Positions 27,468 through 36,379 are shown, counted from the stretch's first letter. The stretch is 64,000 bases of DNA from Methylocystis sp. H62 (GCF_015709515.1 NZ_JADNQZ010000053.1:62001-126000); one strand, 5' to 3'. Numbers and translations are program-made. The notes: generated from the sequence alone by a model not told the origin.

Positions 27468-28058
27468 TTAGCGCTCGATCGTGCCCGTGCGCCGAATTTT
27501 CTTCTGCAACAGCAGCATGCCGTAGACGAGCGCCTCCGCCGAAGGCGGGCATCCCGGCACGTAGATGTCGACCGGAATGATGCGATCGCAGCCGCGCACC
27601 ACCGAATAGGAATAGTGGTAGTAGCCGCCGCCGTTGGCGCAGGAGCCCATCGAGATCACGTAACGCGGCTCCGGCATCTGGTCGTAGACCTTGCGCATCG
27701 CCGGCGCCATTTTGTTCGTCAGCGTGCCGGCGATGATGATGCAGTCGGACTGGCGCGGGCTTGCGCGCGGCGCAAATCCGAAGCGCTCCAGATCATAGCG
27801 CGGCATCGCCGCCTGGATCATCTCGACGGCGCAGCAGGCGAGACCGAACGTCATCCACATCAGCGAGCCGGTGCGCGCCCAATTGATGACGTCGTCCGTG
27901 GCGGTGACGAAAAATCCCTTGTCGGCGAGTTCGTCGTTGAGATGCAGAAAGAACGGGTCGTCCGAGCCGACAGGCTTGCCGGTGCGCGGATCGATCAGTC
28001 CCTTGGGCTGCGGCGCGATCAGAGTCTGGCGCACGCCTTCCTTTTCGATCAGTCCCAT
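27468..28058 (-). CDS. nuoB: NADH-quinone oxidoreductase subunit B
   Basis: A 196-aa subunit carrying cluster N2, the last iron-sulfur centre before quinone. The tandem-cysteine motif [12 protein letters not shown] is present, with the further ligands in [21 protein letters not shown] and [14 protein letters not shown]. The start at 28058 (MGLIEKEG) has AGGGAGC upstream and overlaps the nuoA end by 10 nt. Confidence 0.98.
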   Translation of the reverse strand: MGLIEKEGVRQTLIAPQPKGLIDPRTGKPVGSDDPFFLHLNDELADKGFFVTATDDVINWARTGSLMWMTFGLACCAVEMIQAAMPRYDLERFGFAPRASPRQSDCIIIAGTLTNKMAPAMRKVYDQMPEPRYVISMGSCANGGGYYHYSYSVVRGCDRIIPVDIYVPGCPPSAEALVYGMLLLQKKIRRTGTIER

Positions 28059-28411
28059 TCCAGAGCTCCCTTGCGCCACTCGTAGACGAAGCCGACGGTG
28101 AGCACGCCAAGGAAGGCCATCATCGACCAGAAGCCGAAGGCGCCCGCTTCCTTGAAGGCCACCGCCCAGGGAAAGAGAAAGGCCACTTCAAGATCGAAAA
28201 CGATGAAAAGCAGAGAGACGAGATAGAAGCGCACGTCGAATTTCATGCGCGCGTCATTGAAGGGATTGAAGCCGCATTCATAGGCGGAGAGCTTTTCGGG
28301 GTCCGGCGCCTTGAACGCAAGCAGGAAGGGCGCAACGAGCAATGCGCCGGCAATCACGGCCGAAAGGGCGATGAAGATCACCAGCGGCAGATATTGTTCG
28401 AGCAGCGGCAT
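28049..28411 (-). CDS. nuoA: NADH-quinone oxidoreductase subunit A
   Basis: A 120-aa three-helix membrane subunit and first gene of the nuo operon. [20 protein letters not shown] is the conserved loop near the quinone channel, with the helices [20 protein letters not shown] and [19 protein letters not shown]. The ~185 nt upstream, to the converging-strand neighbour atp12, must contain the operon promoter; I could not place it with confidence. Confidence 0.98.
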   Translation of the reverse strand: MPLLEQYLPLVIFIALSAVIAGALLVAPFLLAFKAPDPEKLSAYECGFNPFNDARMKFDVRFYLVSLLFIVFDLEVAFLFPWAVAFKEAGAFGFWSMMAFLGVLTVGFVYEWRKGALEWD

Positions 28412-28595
28412 GAGTCTGGTCCGACTTCGGCGGGGCGAGGGCCGGTCGCGGGAGCGTTTCCTTGGCGTTATTCCTTAGAACGACTCCAGGCCGCGCGTTC
28501 CGTAACAAAGGCCATTGTGCAAAGCAAGAGAGGAAGCGCGCCGTCGGCAAATTGGCCGCAGCCTTTTGGCGAGGCGCCTCTACATTGCGCGTCAG

Positions 28596-29408
28596 TCAGT
28601 CAGGAGCGGAATGGCGCGCCACAGTCGCCGCGGCCTCGAATTCCTGACAGCGTGCTGACCGCCGGGCTATGGCTTCGGCGTCTTCGCCCCAGGCGCGCAT
28701 CTGCCAGTCTTCATCGACATTGGCCGCCTCCCAGGCCTTGCCCGCGTCTATTTCGTGTCGGGCGGCGGCAAGCGCAAGGACCGCAGAGCCCGATAGCGTC
28801 GTCATGACGTGCAGCGCCGCGAGCCTGAGCGGCGCCCCGGCGCCCTCTCCCACATAATCGCGCACGGCGCGCGCAAACGCGTCGAGCGCCTCCTGCGGCT
28901 GTTCGATGAACATGACGCCTTCGGCGAGCGCGAGCTTGGCGCCAAGCTTCTCGCGCGCGAAGGCGACGAGCGGGTCCCAGGCCGAGGATTGCGCCGCCGC
29001 CAGGCTCTCCGGCTGGCCGGCGCGGTAGCAGATGAGGTCGGAGGCGGCATATTTGACGACGTCGGCTTCGACCTCGGCCATTTGCGCCGCCACGCCGTCG
29101 AGCGCGGCGTTCATCAGCTTGGTGAGCGGCATCGTCGCCGGATCGATGGTTTCGCCCTGTTTCGCCCATTCGGCGGCGAGCGCGTCCGCCAGCGGCTGCG
29201 CGGGCGCGGCCAGCGGCCGCCTAGCCGGCGTGTTGACCGGCCGACCGTCAAGGAAAATCCCGTAGCCGCCCTCGACGGGGGCCGCGACCGCTTCCTTATA
29301 GAAGCGCTTCGGCAAGGGGCGCGCCGGATCACGCGCGGCCTTCACCGGATCGCGCTCCTCCGGGGGAACGAAGAAATCGGCCTCGAGTCCGGTCGGCTGC
29401 TTTGACAT
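28596..29408 (-). CDS. ATP12-family F1-ATPase assembly chaperone
   Basis: A 270-aa homologue of mitochondrial Atp12, which binds the alpha subunit of F1-ATPase before it joins beta. The family region KRFYKEAVAAP, GYGIFLDGRPVNTPARRPL begins at about residue 34, with AEWAKQGETIDPATMPLTKL and the SDLICYRAGQPESL helix following. Bacterial members are largely restricted to Alphaproteobacteria. GAGGA precedes the ATG. It is placed just downstream of a pseudouridine synthase gene, a common rhizobial arrangement. Confidence 0.93.
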   Translation of the reverse strand: MSKQPTGLEADFFVPPEERDPVKAARDPARPLPKRFYKEAVAAPVEGGYGIFLDGRPVNTPARRPLAAPAQPLADALAAEWAKQGETIDPATMPLTKLMNAALDGVAAQMAEVEADVVKYAASDLICYRAGQPESLAAAQSSAWDPLVAFAREKLGAKLALAEGVMFIEQPQEALDAFARAVRDYVGEGAGAPLRLAALHVMTTLSGSAVLALAAARHEIDAGKAWEAANVDEDWQMRAWGEDAEAIARRSARCQEFEAAATVARHSAPD

Positions 29409-29467
29409 TTGTCATTCCTCGCCTGAGGCGCCCCAAGGAAACGCCGCCGCCCGGCCGGGCTTTTCCC

Positions 29468-30541
29468 TTAAGCGTCCGGCGCGTCCTCGATCGGGTCATG
29501 ACGCTTCACGTCGAAGCCGAAAAGCTCCCAGCTCTGTTGCATATGATCGGGCAGCGGCGCGGTCACGTCCAGAACGCCGCCCCTTGGGTGCGGCAAGACG
29601 AGCCGGCGGGCGAGCAGGTGGAGCTTGCGCTCGATCCCCTCCGGCACGGAGCGCAGCGGGTCACGACGGCGGACCTCGTCCTCGGCGCGATGGCCATATT
29701 TGGGGTCGCCGAAGATCGGGTGGCCGATCGCCTCGGCATGCGCGCGCAACTGATGCGTGCGTCCGGTGAGCGGCTTCATCGACAGCCAGGCGCAGCGCGG
29801 CGCAACCTTGTCGACGATCGCATAGTAGGTCAGCGAATGCTGCGCATCGGCCTCGCCATGTTTGGCGACGCGCATTTTCTCAAGCTCCCTTGCGCCGCCT
29901 CTGGATTTCTCCATGCCGGCGCCTTTCGCCAGATAAAGCGAAATCCGGCCCTGCGACGGCTTCGGCACGCCTTCGACTAGCGCCCAATAGATCTTCTTGG
30001 CCTGCCGGGAGCGGAAAATCTCGCCGAGGTCGGCGGCCATCCGCCGGTTCTTGGCGACGAGCAGCACGCCAGAGGTGTCGCGGTCCAGGCGATGCACCAA
30101 CACGGGCCGCGTATCGCCCTTGGCGAGCGATTCCAGCATCCCGTCAATATGCCGCGTCTGACCTGAGCCGCCCTGCGTCGCCAGCCCATAGGGCTTGTTG
30201 AGGACGAGCACATCCTTGTCCTCGAACAGCGTCATGTCTGCCAGCGCCCGCGCGTCCGTGGGGTCGGCGCGTTTCACCGCCGGCGCAGCGGGCGCCTCGA
30301 TCTTCAAAGGCGGCACCCGAATCTTTTGGCCCTCTTCGAGCCGCGTCGAGGTTTCGACGCGTTTGCCGTCGACCCGAACCTCGCCTTTGCGGCAGATTTT
30401 GGCGAGATGGGACAAAGCGAGGGTGGGATAACGTCGCTTGAACCAGCGATCGAGACGCATCCCCGCCTCGTCCTCGGTGACGACGGCGGTGGAGACGCCG
30501 CCCGCGGCGGCGGGCGTCTGCGAATTTGGAATGAGGGACAT
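29468..30541 (-). CDS. RluA-family pseudouridine synthase (RluC-like)
   Basis: A 357-aa enzyme with an S4 domain (GMRLDRWFKRRYPTLALSHL and KGEVRVDGKRV, residues ~28-65) and the catalytic motif HRLDRDTSGVLLVAK, with Asp153 as nucleophile. GRTHQLRAHAEAIGHPIFGD is the second family motif. The upstream frame (to 30793) is open, but MSLIPNSQTP at 30541 is the sensible start. It probably modifies 23S rRNA like RluC. It is the second RluA member in the window and is only ~35% like the first by eye. Confidence 0.92.
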   Translation of the reverse strand: MSLIPNSQTPAAAGGVSTAVVTEDEAGMRLDRWFKRRYPTLALSHLAKICRKGEVRVDGKRVETSTRLEEGQKIRVPPLKIEAPAAPAVKRADPTDARALADMTLFEDKDVLVLNKPYGLATQGGSGQTRHIDGMLESLAKGDTRPVLVHRLDRDTSGVLLVAKNRRMAADLGEIFRSRQAKKIYWALVEGVPKPSQGRISLYLAKGAGMEKSRGGARELEKMRVAKHGEADAQHSLTYYAIVDKVAPRCAWLSMKPLTGRTHQLRAHAEAIGHPIFGDPKYGHRAEDEVRRRDPLRSVPEGIERKLHLLARRLVLPHPRGGVLDVTAPLPDHMQQSWELFGFDVKRHDPIEDAPDA

Positions 30542-30715
30542 GGCCGCCTTATCCGCCAAAGCCGCCTCTATGTCGATCAGGATACAGCCGCGGCGCTCGG
30601 CGATCCGGGCGCCACACAAAGCCGCACCCACGCCGCCACGGCTTGAAGCGCGCTGTTTCACGCGCCTATGATGCCGAACGATTTTTAGGCGCATCGGCGG
30701 CGGAGCGCTTCGCAA

Positions 30716-31537
30716 GTGAATAAGACGACTAAAAGTTCGACCGTGGGCGCGCAATTCGAAAAACGCCCCCCGCTCAGGCCCCGTTGGCTGCATCCGGTCG
30801 CAGCCGCTTCGGTCGTCGGGATATTCTGCGCCTTCTTCGCTTCAGGCGTTTACTGGCCGCAGTCGCCGGTCGTCGACCTTAGCAGCATAAATGCAGACCT
30901 CATCCCGGAAGGCGTTTCGCTCGAGGCGGGAGATCCGGCGCCCGAAGGAGATTCGCTGGACGATCCATTGCCGATTGAAACGGCCTCCCTCACCGAGGAA
31001 GGGATGGACGAACTGATCTCCGACGAGCCGCCGCCGCCGCTGATCATGGAGCCCGATGCGGCGCCGACGCCCGCCAAAAAAGAAAAGGCCGAGAAGAAAG
31101 AGAAGGTCGAGAAGCCGAAGAACGCGGAGAAAAACGTCCGCGAGCGCCGAGAAACAGCAGCTGATGGACGCCGCACGGCCGAGAAGGGTCGGCGCTATGG
31201 CCTCCCGGGAGGAACCGGTCAAGGATCCGGAACGGCGAGAGTCGCCGGCCGCTTCGGCTTGCCGGGGGGCCGCGGCGACGCCTCGACGGCTGGGCAGGCG
31301 AGTTGTATCGCCCAGGTCGCCGCCTCAATTCGCGGGCGTACGCCAGCTGTGACGAGCCTTGGCCCGGGGACCGTCTCCGTCTCCTTCTATATCAACTCCG
31401 GCGGCGGCATTTCGAGCATTTCAGTCTCGGGCGGAAGCCCCGCGCATGCGGCGCTGGCGCGGCGCATCGTCGCCTCTTCGCGCGGGCCAAGCAGCTGCGG
31501 GGCCGTGTATGCGCGGCAGGGAATCACGTTTCAATAG
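30716..31537 (+). CDS. TonB-like energy transducer
   Basis: A 273-aa protein with one N-terminal membrane anchor (WLHPVAAASVVGIFCAFFASGV, residues ~25-46), an acidic then Lys/Glu-rich periplasmic spacer (PAKKEKAEKKEKVEKPKN) and a C-terminal TonB-type domain (VSFYINSGGGISSISVSGGS, HAALARRIVAS). Two glycine-rich repeats, YGLPGG and FGLPGG, sit before that domain. The start is GTG at 30716. An ExbB homologue follows after 34 nt, supporting a role in coupling the proton gradient to the outer membrane. No ExbD is present. Confidence 0.8.
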   Translation: MNKTTKSSTVGAQFEKRPPLRPRWLHPVAAASVVGIFCAFFASGVYWPQSPVVDLSSINADLIPEGVSLEAGDPAPEGDSLDDPLPIETASLTEEGMDELISDEPPPPLIMEPDAAPTPAKKEKAEKKEKVEKPKNAEKNVRERRETAADGRRTAEKGRRYGLPGGTGQGSGTARVAGRFGLPGGRGDASTAGQASCIAQVAASIRGRTPAVTSLGPGTVSVSFYINSGGGISSISVSGGSPAHAALARRIVASSRGPSSCGAVYARQGITFQ

Positions 31538-31571
31538 CGCTTAACGCCGCGAGTCTCAGGAGAGCGTTGTA

Positions 31572-32204
31572 ATGGATTTTGCACCCATGTCGCTTGCGCC
31601 CATGTCGCTTGCGCCGATGTCGCCCCTCGGCATGTTCATCTATGCCGGACCCGTCAGCAAACTGGTGATGGCGCTGCTTCTCGCCGCGGCGGTCTGGACC
31701 TGGGTGCTCATCATCGACGGAGTCTTTGTTCTGCGGCGTCTTTCCAAGGCGCTGGATCGCGTGCGGGCCGGTGGCGACGTTGGCGTCCTTTGGCCGATCG
31801 CCGAAGCCGCGCGTGAAGCGTCGCAAGCTCAATTGCCGAACGAAACCATTCATCAAAAGCGCGAACGAGTCCTGCAGCAGATGAACCGCGCCGCGCGCGA
31901 ATTCATGCTCGACGCCGAAGGCGGGCTCCCGGTTCTGGCCATCGTCGCTTCGGCGGGCCCCTTTGTCGGCCTGTTCGGCACGGTTTGGGGCATTATGTCG
32001 AGCTTCTCGGGGATCGCGCAGACTCAAGACACGAGTCTTGCGATCGTCGCCCCGGGCATCGCCGATGCGCTCGCCGCGACGGCCTATGGACTCGCCGCGG
32101 CGATTCCGGCCGCGATCGGCTATAACCGCATGGGCATGGCGTTCGGCGGTCTCAAAGAGAGAATGAGCCGCTACATCCTGACCTATGCGACGTCGATTGG
32201 TTAG
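31572..32204 (+). CDS. exbB: MotA/TolQ/ExbB-family proton channel protein
   Basis: A 210-aa membrane protein with three predicted helices. The first is LVMALLLAAAVWTWVLIIDG; the conserved core is GGLPVLAIVASAGPFVGLFGTVWGIMSSF followed by IAPGIADALAATAYGLAAAIPA-like sequence, the ExbB/TolQ signature. A good RBS (AGGAGAG) precedes the ATG. The N-terminus has three tandem copies of PMSLA/PMSP encoded by a 15-bp repeat. It should work with the TonB-like protein encoded just upstream; the usual ExbD partner is missing, the next gene being a symporter. Confidence 0.9.
   Translation: MDFAPMSLAPMSLAPMSPLGMFIYAGPVSKLVMALLLAAAVWTWVLIIDGVFVLRRLSKALDRVRAGGDVGVLWPIAEAAREASQAQLPNETIHQKRERVLQQMNRAAREFMLDAEGGLPVLAIVASAGPFVGLFGTVWGIMSSFSGIAQTQDTSLAIVAPGIADALAATAYGLAAAIPAAIGYNRMGMAFGGLKERMSRYILTYATSIG
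31584..31622 (+). repeat. 15-bp tandem repeat in the 5' end of exbB
   Basis: The sequence CCCATGTCGCTTGCG occurs twice in full and a third time in part (CCGATGTCGCCC), giving the protein start MDFAPMSLAPMSLAPMSP. Each unit carries an ATG in frame, so alternative starts at 31587, 31602 and 31617 are possible. Such repeats can change length by slippage. Confidence 0.8.
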
Positions 32205-32220
32205 CGGCGAAGACGCGCGC

Positions 32221-32260
32221 GCCATCTTGGCTGGCATCTTGGCCGGCATCTTGGCCGGCG
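32221..32260 (+). repeat. 12-bp tandem repeat between exbB and symporter gene
   Basis: Three consecutive units of the type GCATCTTGGCCG (first copy with CT for CC) lie 17 nt after the exbB stop. No gene covers them on the plus strand and they form no strong hairpin. Function unknown. Confidence 0.75.
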
Positions 32261-32309
32261 AGACGTCCTCATCTAGAGTCGCAGCGTTTCTGATTTAGCG
32301 AGGGCCAGG

Positions 32310-34088
32310 ATGAGCGATCGGTCGACCGAGCAGGCGGCGCTCGAAAGAGCCAATCTTGACGCCCGAATCGCCTTCGTGGCCGCGAGCTTTCTGCTGGCTT
32401 ACGCCTTTGCGGCGCTTCTCGACCGCGTCGGCGCGCCGGAGCGCTTTGTCGGCGCGGCGCCGCCCTATTTCACCATCCTCGGCCTCGCCACGCTCGGTTT
32501 CCTTCTGCATTCGATGCGCGCGTCGGTCTATTACACCGCCGGCCGCGGACTGCCGGCCGCCTATGCCGGCTTCGCCAACGCCGCGGTCGTGATCGCCCTG
32601 ATGCTGCCTTTCGGCGCACGGCTTGCGGGAGGCAGTTGGGCTGTAGGCGCCGTCGCCGGCGTCTTCATCGGTCTCGCCGCGGCGGGTCTTTATGTCGGCC
32701 CGCTGCTGCGTAAAACCGGCGTTTTTTCGATTTCCGAGCTTCTTTGCGCACGTTTTGCAAGCGCCGCGACGCGCGTCGGCTTCATCGGCGCGGTGGCGCT
32801 GTCTTCAACGCTGCTTGCCGCCGCCGGCGGCCTGATTGCGGTGAATGCGCTTGTCGAGCACACCGGCGCCAACCGGGGCTTCGCGGCATTTTTGATCGCC
32901 GCGGCCAGCCTGATCATCGCCGGTCCCGGCGGACTTTCAGGCGTCATGTGGGCGGCCGCCGCCGCCGCTGGCGTGGCGACGCTGGGCTTTGGCTGGCCGA
33001 TCGCGGCGCTCAGTCTCCATGACGCGCTGCCGAGCGGTCTGATCTTTGGCGGCGGCGCCTCCGCGGAGGCCGCGAAACTGCTGGAGAGCTGGGGGGTGAC
33101 GCCAACGCCCATGGGCCTGCCGGTGGAATTCGTCACGACGATCGCCGTGGCGCTCGGGATCGCGACGCTCGCGCCCGTGCTCGCCGCCTCGGTGGCGACC
33201 GCCGACGGGCGCAGCGCGCGGCGCGCCGGAGTCTCCGCCCTCTTCTGGAGCGTCGTCATCGCGCTGCTGGCGGCCGCGGCGATCGCCGCTTCGGCGCTGT
33301 CGCTCGCCCGGGCTACGGCGGGACAGCCGCCGGAACGTCTGCCGCAAGCAGTCTATCAGGCGAGCGAGCGCGGGCTTCTCAGCGTTTGCGGCTATTACGT
33401 GCGTGGGCCGTCGGAGGCTCAGCGGGCCTGCGCGGCAAAGGGCTATGCGCCTGGCGCGCCGCTCGCCGCGGAGGAGATTCGACCGATCGACGGCGACTTT
33501 CTGCTGGGCGCGCTGCCGCAGGCGGCGGAGCTCGGCGCGGCGTCTTCGGGACTTATCGCCTCGGCTCTTGTCGCTCTCGGGCTGGCGCTCGCCACCGCGG
33601 GCCTGCAGGCCTGCGCGACAGCCTTTGGCCATGACGCGCTCTATCGGCTGCGCGGCGAGATCGACCTGACGAGCCGGCGTCTCGCCGTCAACCGCGTCAC
33701 GCTCGTGGTCGTGTCGACTCTGGCTTACGTGACGGCCGTCACCGGAGTCTTCACGCCAGGCGCGCTCGTGGCGGCGGCGCTCGCAGTATCGGCCGCCTGC
33801 CTCGCGCCGCCTCTCGCCCTGGCCTTTTGGGCGCGGGCGGGCGATCGCGAAGCGCTCGTCGCGCTCTGCGGCGGCGCGGTGGGCCTGTTCAGCGCCTTGG
33901 CCGTAGCCGGATCCCCCAATCGCATCGAAATCTATGCGCTCTGCGCGCTTGCGGGCATAACGCTTGGCGGCGCGCTTGGACTGTTGTCAGGACTGACGTC
34001 GAGAAGCGACAAGCCTGCGGCCCGCGCTTTCATCACCCGCATGTTGCGCGGCGACGCTCAGATGCTTCAACCTGACAAGGGCGCCTAA
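32310..34088 (+). CDS. Sodium:solute symporter-like membrane protein
   Basis: A 592-aa polytopic protein with about 13 hydrophobic helices, of the sodium:solute symporter superfamily (closest by eye to the ActP/VC_2705 branch for acetate-like solutes). The YYTAGRGLPAAYAGFANAA region and the VFSISELLCARFASAATRVGF helix are SSS features near the N-terminus. An extra soluble insert with two cysteines (SVCGYYVRGPSEAQRACAAK) and an acidic stretch lies at about residues 350-400, between helices. GAGGGCCAGG precedes the ATG. Substrate cannot be assigned. Confidence 0.8.
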   Translation: MSDRSTEQAALERANLDARIAFVAASFLLAYAFAALLDRVGAPERFVGAAPPYFTILGLATLGFLLHSMRASVYYTAGRGLPAAYAGFANAAVVIALMLPFGARLAGGSWAVGAVAGVFIGLAAAGLYVGPLLRKTGVFSISELLCARFASAATRVGFIGAVALSSTLLAAAGGLIAVNALVEHTGANRGFAAFLIAAASLIIAGPGGLSGVMWAAAAAAGVATLGFGWPIAALSLHDALPSGLIFGGGASAEAAKLLESWGVTPTPMGLPVEFVTTIAVALGIATLAPVLAASVATADGRSARRAGVSALFWSVVIALLAAAAIAASALSLARATAGQPPERLPQAVYQASERGLLSVCGYYVRGPSEAQRACAAKGYAPGAPLAAEEIRPIDGDFLLGALPQAAELGAASSGLIASALVALGLALATAGLQACATAFGHDALYRLRGEIDLTSRRLAVNRVTLVVVSTLAYVTAVTGVFTPGALVAAALAVSAACLAPPLALAFWARAGDREALVALCGGAVGLFSALAVAGSPNRIEIYALCALAGITLGGALGLLSGLTSRSDKPAARAFITRMLRGDAQMLQPDKGA

Positions 34089-34096
34089 GGAAGGTT

Positions 34097-34122
34097 CCGA
34101 AAAAGTTGACGGACTTTTTCGG
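34097..34122. terminator. Hairpin between converging symporter and desaturase genes
   Basis: A perfect 10-bp stem CCGAAAAAGT / ACTTTTTCGG with a 6-nt loop, 9 nt after the symporter stop. The arms hold A5 and T5 tracts, so it could act in both directions. The flanking GGGAGCCTGCTCC makes a smaller stem. The sequence also resembles a dispersed rhizobial repeat. Confidence 0.55.
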
Positions 34123-34208
34123 TGGGAGCCTGCTCCAATATTTGATCCCTTTTTTATCGATATCGTGAGCCCTTCGAGTCGCGCGCGCTTTGCATCCGCG
34201 CACACGGC

Positions 34209-35018
34209 CTAAGGAAGCGGCTTTCGGGGAACAAGATGCATGACGCGCGCAAGCCGGCGCTCGGTGAGAAAGGCCAAACTGAACAGCTGCAGGAAGTTTT
34301 CCGCCTCGATCAGTTCGAGGCCGATGGATTTCGGCGTCAGAACCTTTCGCGTGCGAAAGATGATGTCCCAGATCGAAAGGACAATTCCATAATTGCTGTC
34401 GTGCTCGCTGCGCAGCGTCGAGTGGTGGGCGCGGTGCAGAGACGGCGTGATGATGAAATAGGACAGAATCCTCTCCCCGGGAATCGCGATGTTGGCGTGG
34501 TGGAACAGCACGAAGAACATGCGCGTCACTTCGCATAACACCACGACATACGCCGGCGCGCCGATGACGACGGCGCAGACGCATTTCACGACGACCTCCA
34601 GCAGTTGATCGAAGACGTGGAAACGCAGCCCGGTCGTGACGTGAAAGCTCTTGTCGCTGTGATGAATCTTGTGAAACAGCCAGAGCGCTTCGGATTTGTG
34701 TCCCAGATAGTGCCACGCATACACCGCCAGATCGAACAACACGAAGCTTGCGATCCATTTCAACGGCGCGTCAGGCAGGCTCGATAGCAGGCCATAGCTC
34801 GAATAATTCGAAGCGACGACGAGCAAGCTGGAAACGGACAAGAGATTCATGATGACGTTGTTGATCAGGAAAGCGGAGGTGTTGGTGGAAAATGACGCCT
34901 TCAGCCCCGCGCCCGCGAATTTCTTGTAAGGACGGAATTTTTCGATGACGAGCAGGATCGCGAAAAAACCGAATACGGCGATAAGCAACAGGTTCTCGAT
35001 ATGTGGCGGAGCGCTCAT
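34209..35018 (-). CDS. Sterol desaturase / fatty acid hydroxylase family protein
   Basis: A 269-aa integral membrane di-iron oxygenase. The histidine boxes are WHYLGHK (HxxxH), FHKIHHSD (HxxHH) and HRAHHS (HxxHH), with further His between, the pattern for metal binding. Four hydrophobic segments surround them, starting with LLLIAVFGFFAILLVIE. GAGG precedes the ATG. Known members hydroxylate or desaturate sterols, carotenoids, hopanoids or fatty acids; the substrate here is not evident from neighbours. Confidence 0.92.
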   Translation of the reverse strand: MSAPPHIENLLLIAVFGFFAILLVIEKFRPYKKFAGAGLKASFSTNTSAFLINNVIMNLLSVSSLLVVASNYSSYGLLSSLPDAPLKWIASFVLFDLAVYAWHYLGHKSEALWLFHKIHHSDKSFHVTTGLRFHVFDQLLEVVVKCVCAVVIGAPAYVVVLCEVTRMFFVLFHHANIAIPGERILSYFIITPSLHRAHHSTLRSEHDSNYGIVLSIWDIIFRTRKVLTPKSIGLELIEAENFLQLFSLAFLTERRLARVMHLVPRKPLP

Positions 35019-35238
35019 CGCCGACCTCGCTGGTTTGGGATGGGCCGTTTCAAGGCGCGCGGCGACCGCGGCCCAACCAATGAAATAGGCGCCCTAGCCC
35101 CCTGAAGACCGCCAATGTTCGCCAAACTGCCGCCGTTTTTAGACGGCGCGGGGGAAGTCGCCTTGATCGCCCTTGTCAGTCGCCGGAAAACGCTTAGCTC
35201 GTCTGAGGGAGCCCATCATCTTTCAGGAAGGGCGTCGC

Positions 35239-35766
35239 ATGTTGGGACTTAACGTAAATCTCAAAGGAATGAGCCCGCCCCGCCCGCCAGCCGTCGGCGG
35301 CATTGCAAGAACCGTAATTTCACGGCCGCGCGATTTTGCTTTCGACTTTGTCGCGCGCGATTTTTTCCAGAATTATCCGCGATGGTGTCCGCAAGTGGTG
35401 GAGCTGGAGCCGAATGGAAGCGCGCCCGTGCGCGTCGGGATGACGGCGCGTCAAGTCACGATGGAACGGGGCATACGCAGCGAGAGCACATTCGAGATCG
35501 TGAACCTCGAACGCCCGCGCCTTCTCGCACTGGAAGGAATTTCCGAACCCTTCTCGTCCTCCTACGAATTCGAGTGCGAGTCGCAAGGAACCACGCTGAT
35601 TTTCACCTTCGAATTGCGCGAGATCGAGTTGTCGATGCGACCCTTCGTCAAATTGATTCGCGCCGCATTGCAGGACGGCGCAGAGCAGATCGTCGAGAAC
35701 CTTCGGGCGCTTATCGAAACCGGCGCGACTTCAGCCCAACCCGCCGGCGCATCACAATCAAACTGA
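35239..35766 (+). CDS. SRPBCC (START/polyketide cyclase-like) family protein
   Basis: A 175-aa protein with a ligand-binding helix-grip fold: TVISRPRDFAFDFVARDFFQNYPRWCPQVV in two halves at the N-terminus, then beta-strand stretches (RVGMTARQVTMERG, STFEIVNLERPRLLALEG, TTLIFTFELREIEL) and a long C-terminal helix (IRAALQDGAEQIVENLRALIE). The start at 35239 has AGGAAGGG; a TTG at 35173 would add 22 residues. A LOV photoreceptor gene follows 12 nt after the stop, with its ribosome-binding site overlapping this stop codon, so the two form an operon. The ligand is unknown. Confidence 0.82.
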   Translation: MLGLNVNLKGMSPPRPPAVGGIARTVISRPRDFAFDFVARDFFQNYPRWCPQVVELEPNGSAPVRVGMTARQVTMERGIRSESTFEIVNLERPRLLALEGISEPFSSSYEFECESQGTTLIFTFELREIELSMRPFVKLIRAALQDGAEQIVENLRALIETGATSAQPAGASQSN

Positions 35767-35778
35767 GGTCAGCGAAAA

Positions 35779-36231
35779 ATGTTCGTCGTTCAGAAAGATG
35801 AAGGGATCATCCCGAAGATTTTGACGCAGATTCTCGATTCATGCGTCAACGGCGTCACGCTGGCGGACCCGGATCAACCCGACGCGCCGATCGTCTATGC
35901 GAACAAGGCCTTCGAAAGCATGACCGGCTATGGCCAGGAGGAGATCATCGGCCGCAACTGCCGCTTTCTGCAAGGCGACGACCGGGATCAGGAGGGGCTC
36001 GCGCCGCTGCGGGAGGCCATGCGCAAGCATCACCACATCGAAGTGACGCTGCGCAATTATCGGAAAAATGGCGAGTTGTTCTTCAACAAACTCAACATCA
36101 CGCCGCTGCTCGATAGTCGCGGCGCGGTGATCTACTATCTCGGCGTCCAATATGACGTGACCGAGCTTGTTCGCGCGGAAGCGGAAATCAACAGGCTGGA
36201 CCAGCGACTGAAGGCGCTGGAGAAGGCGTAA
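35779..36231 (+). CDS. Short LOV-domain (PAS) photoreceptor protein
   Basis: A 150-aa protein made almost only of one LOV domain. The flavin-adduct motif GRNCRFLQG is present with Cys61, followed by [19 protein letters not shown], whose two Asn and later Gln ([10 protein letters not shown]) contact FMN in known LOV proteins. A short C-terminal helix ([18 protein letters not shown]) can form a coiled-coil dimer. There is no kinase, DNA-binding or GGDEF output domain. GAGG about 10 nt before the ATG overlaps the stop of the SRPBCC gene, so translation is coupled. Blue-light sensing is established for this motif; the output must be through partner proteins, the SRPBCC protein being the obvious candidate. 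Confidence 0.9.
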   Translation: MFVVQKDEGIIPKILTQILDSCVNGVTLADPDQPDAPIVYANKAFESMTGYGQEEIIGRNCRFLQGDDRDQEGLAPLREAMRKHHHIEVTLRNYRKNGELFFNKLNITPLLDSRGAVIYYLGVQYDVTELVRAEAEINRLDQRLKALEKA

Positions 36232-36379
36232 GACCTCTATCCATCTCCTGCATTTCTGCTATAAGGCCTCGGCACGCCCCGGTCCGCCGGGGCGGCTCCG
36301 TTTTCGCGCGACCCTGCTGGACGACATCCCGGCCTTGGCCGCGGAGCGCGGATCACCCCCGAAAAACAAGGACAATCCG

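Noticed and set aside
28430-28500. Irr-type iron control element upstream of nuoA (TTCTAAGGAA)
   Set aside because: Only one half resembles the ICE palindrome; a single weak half-site is not enough.
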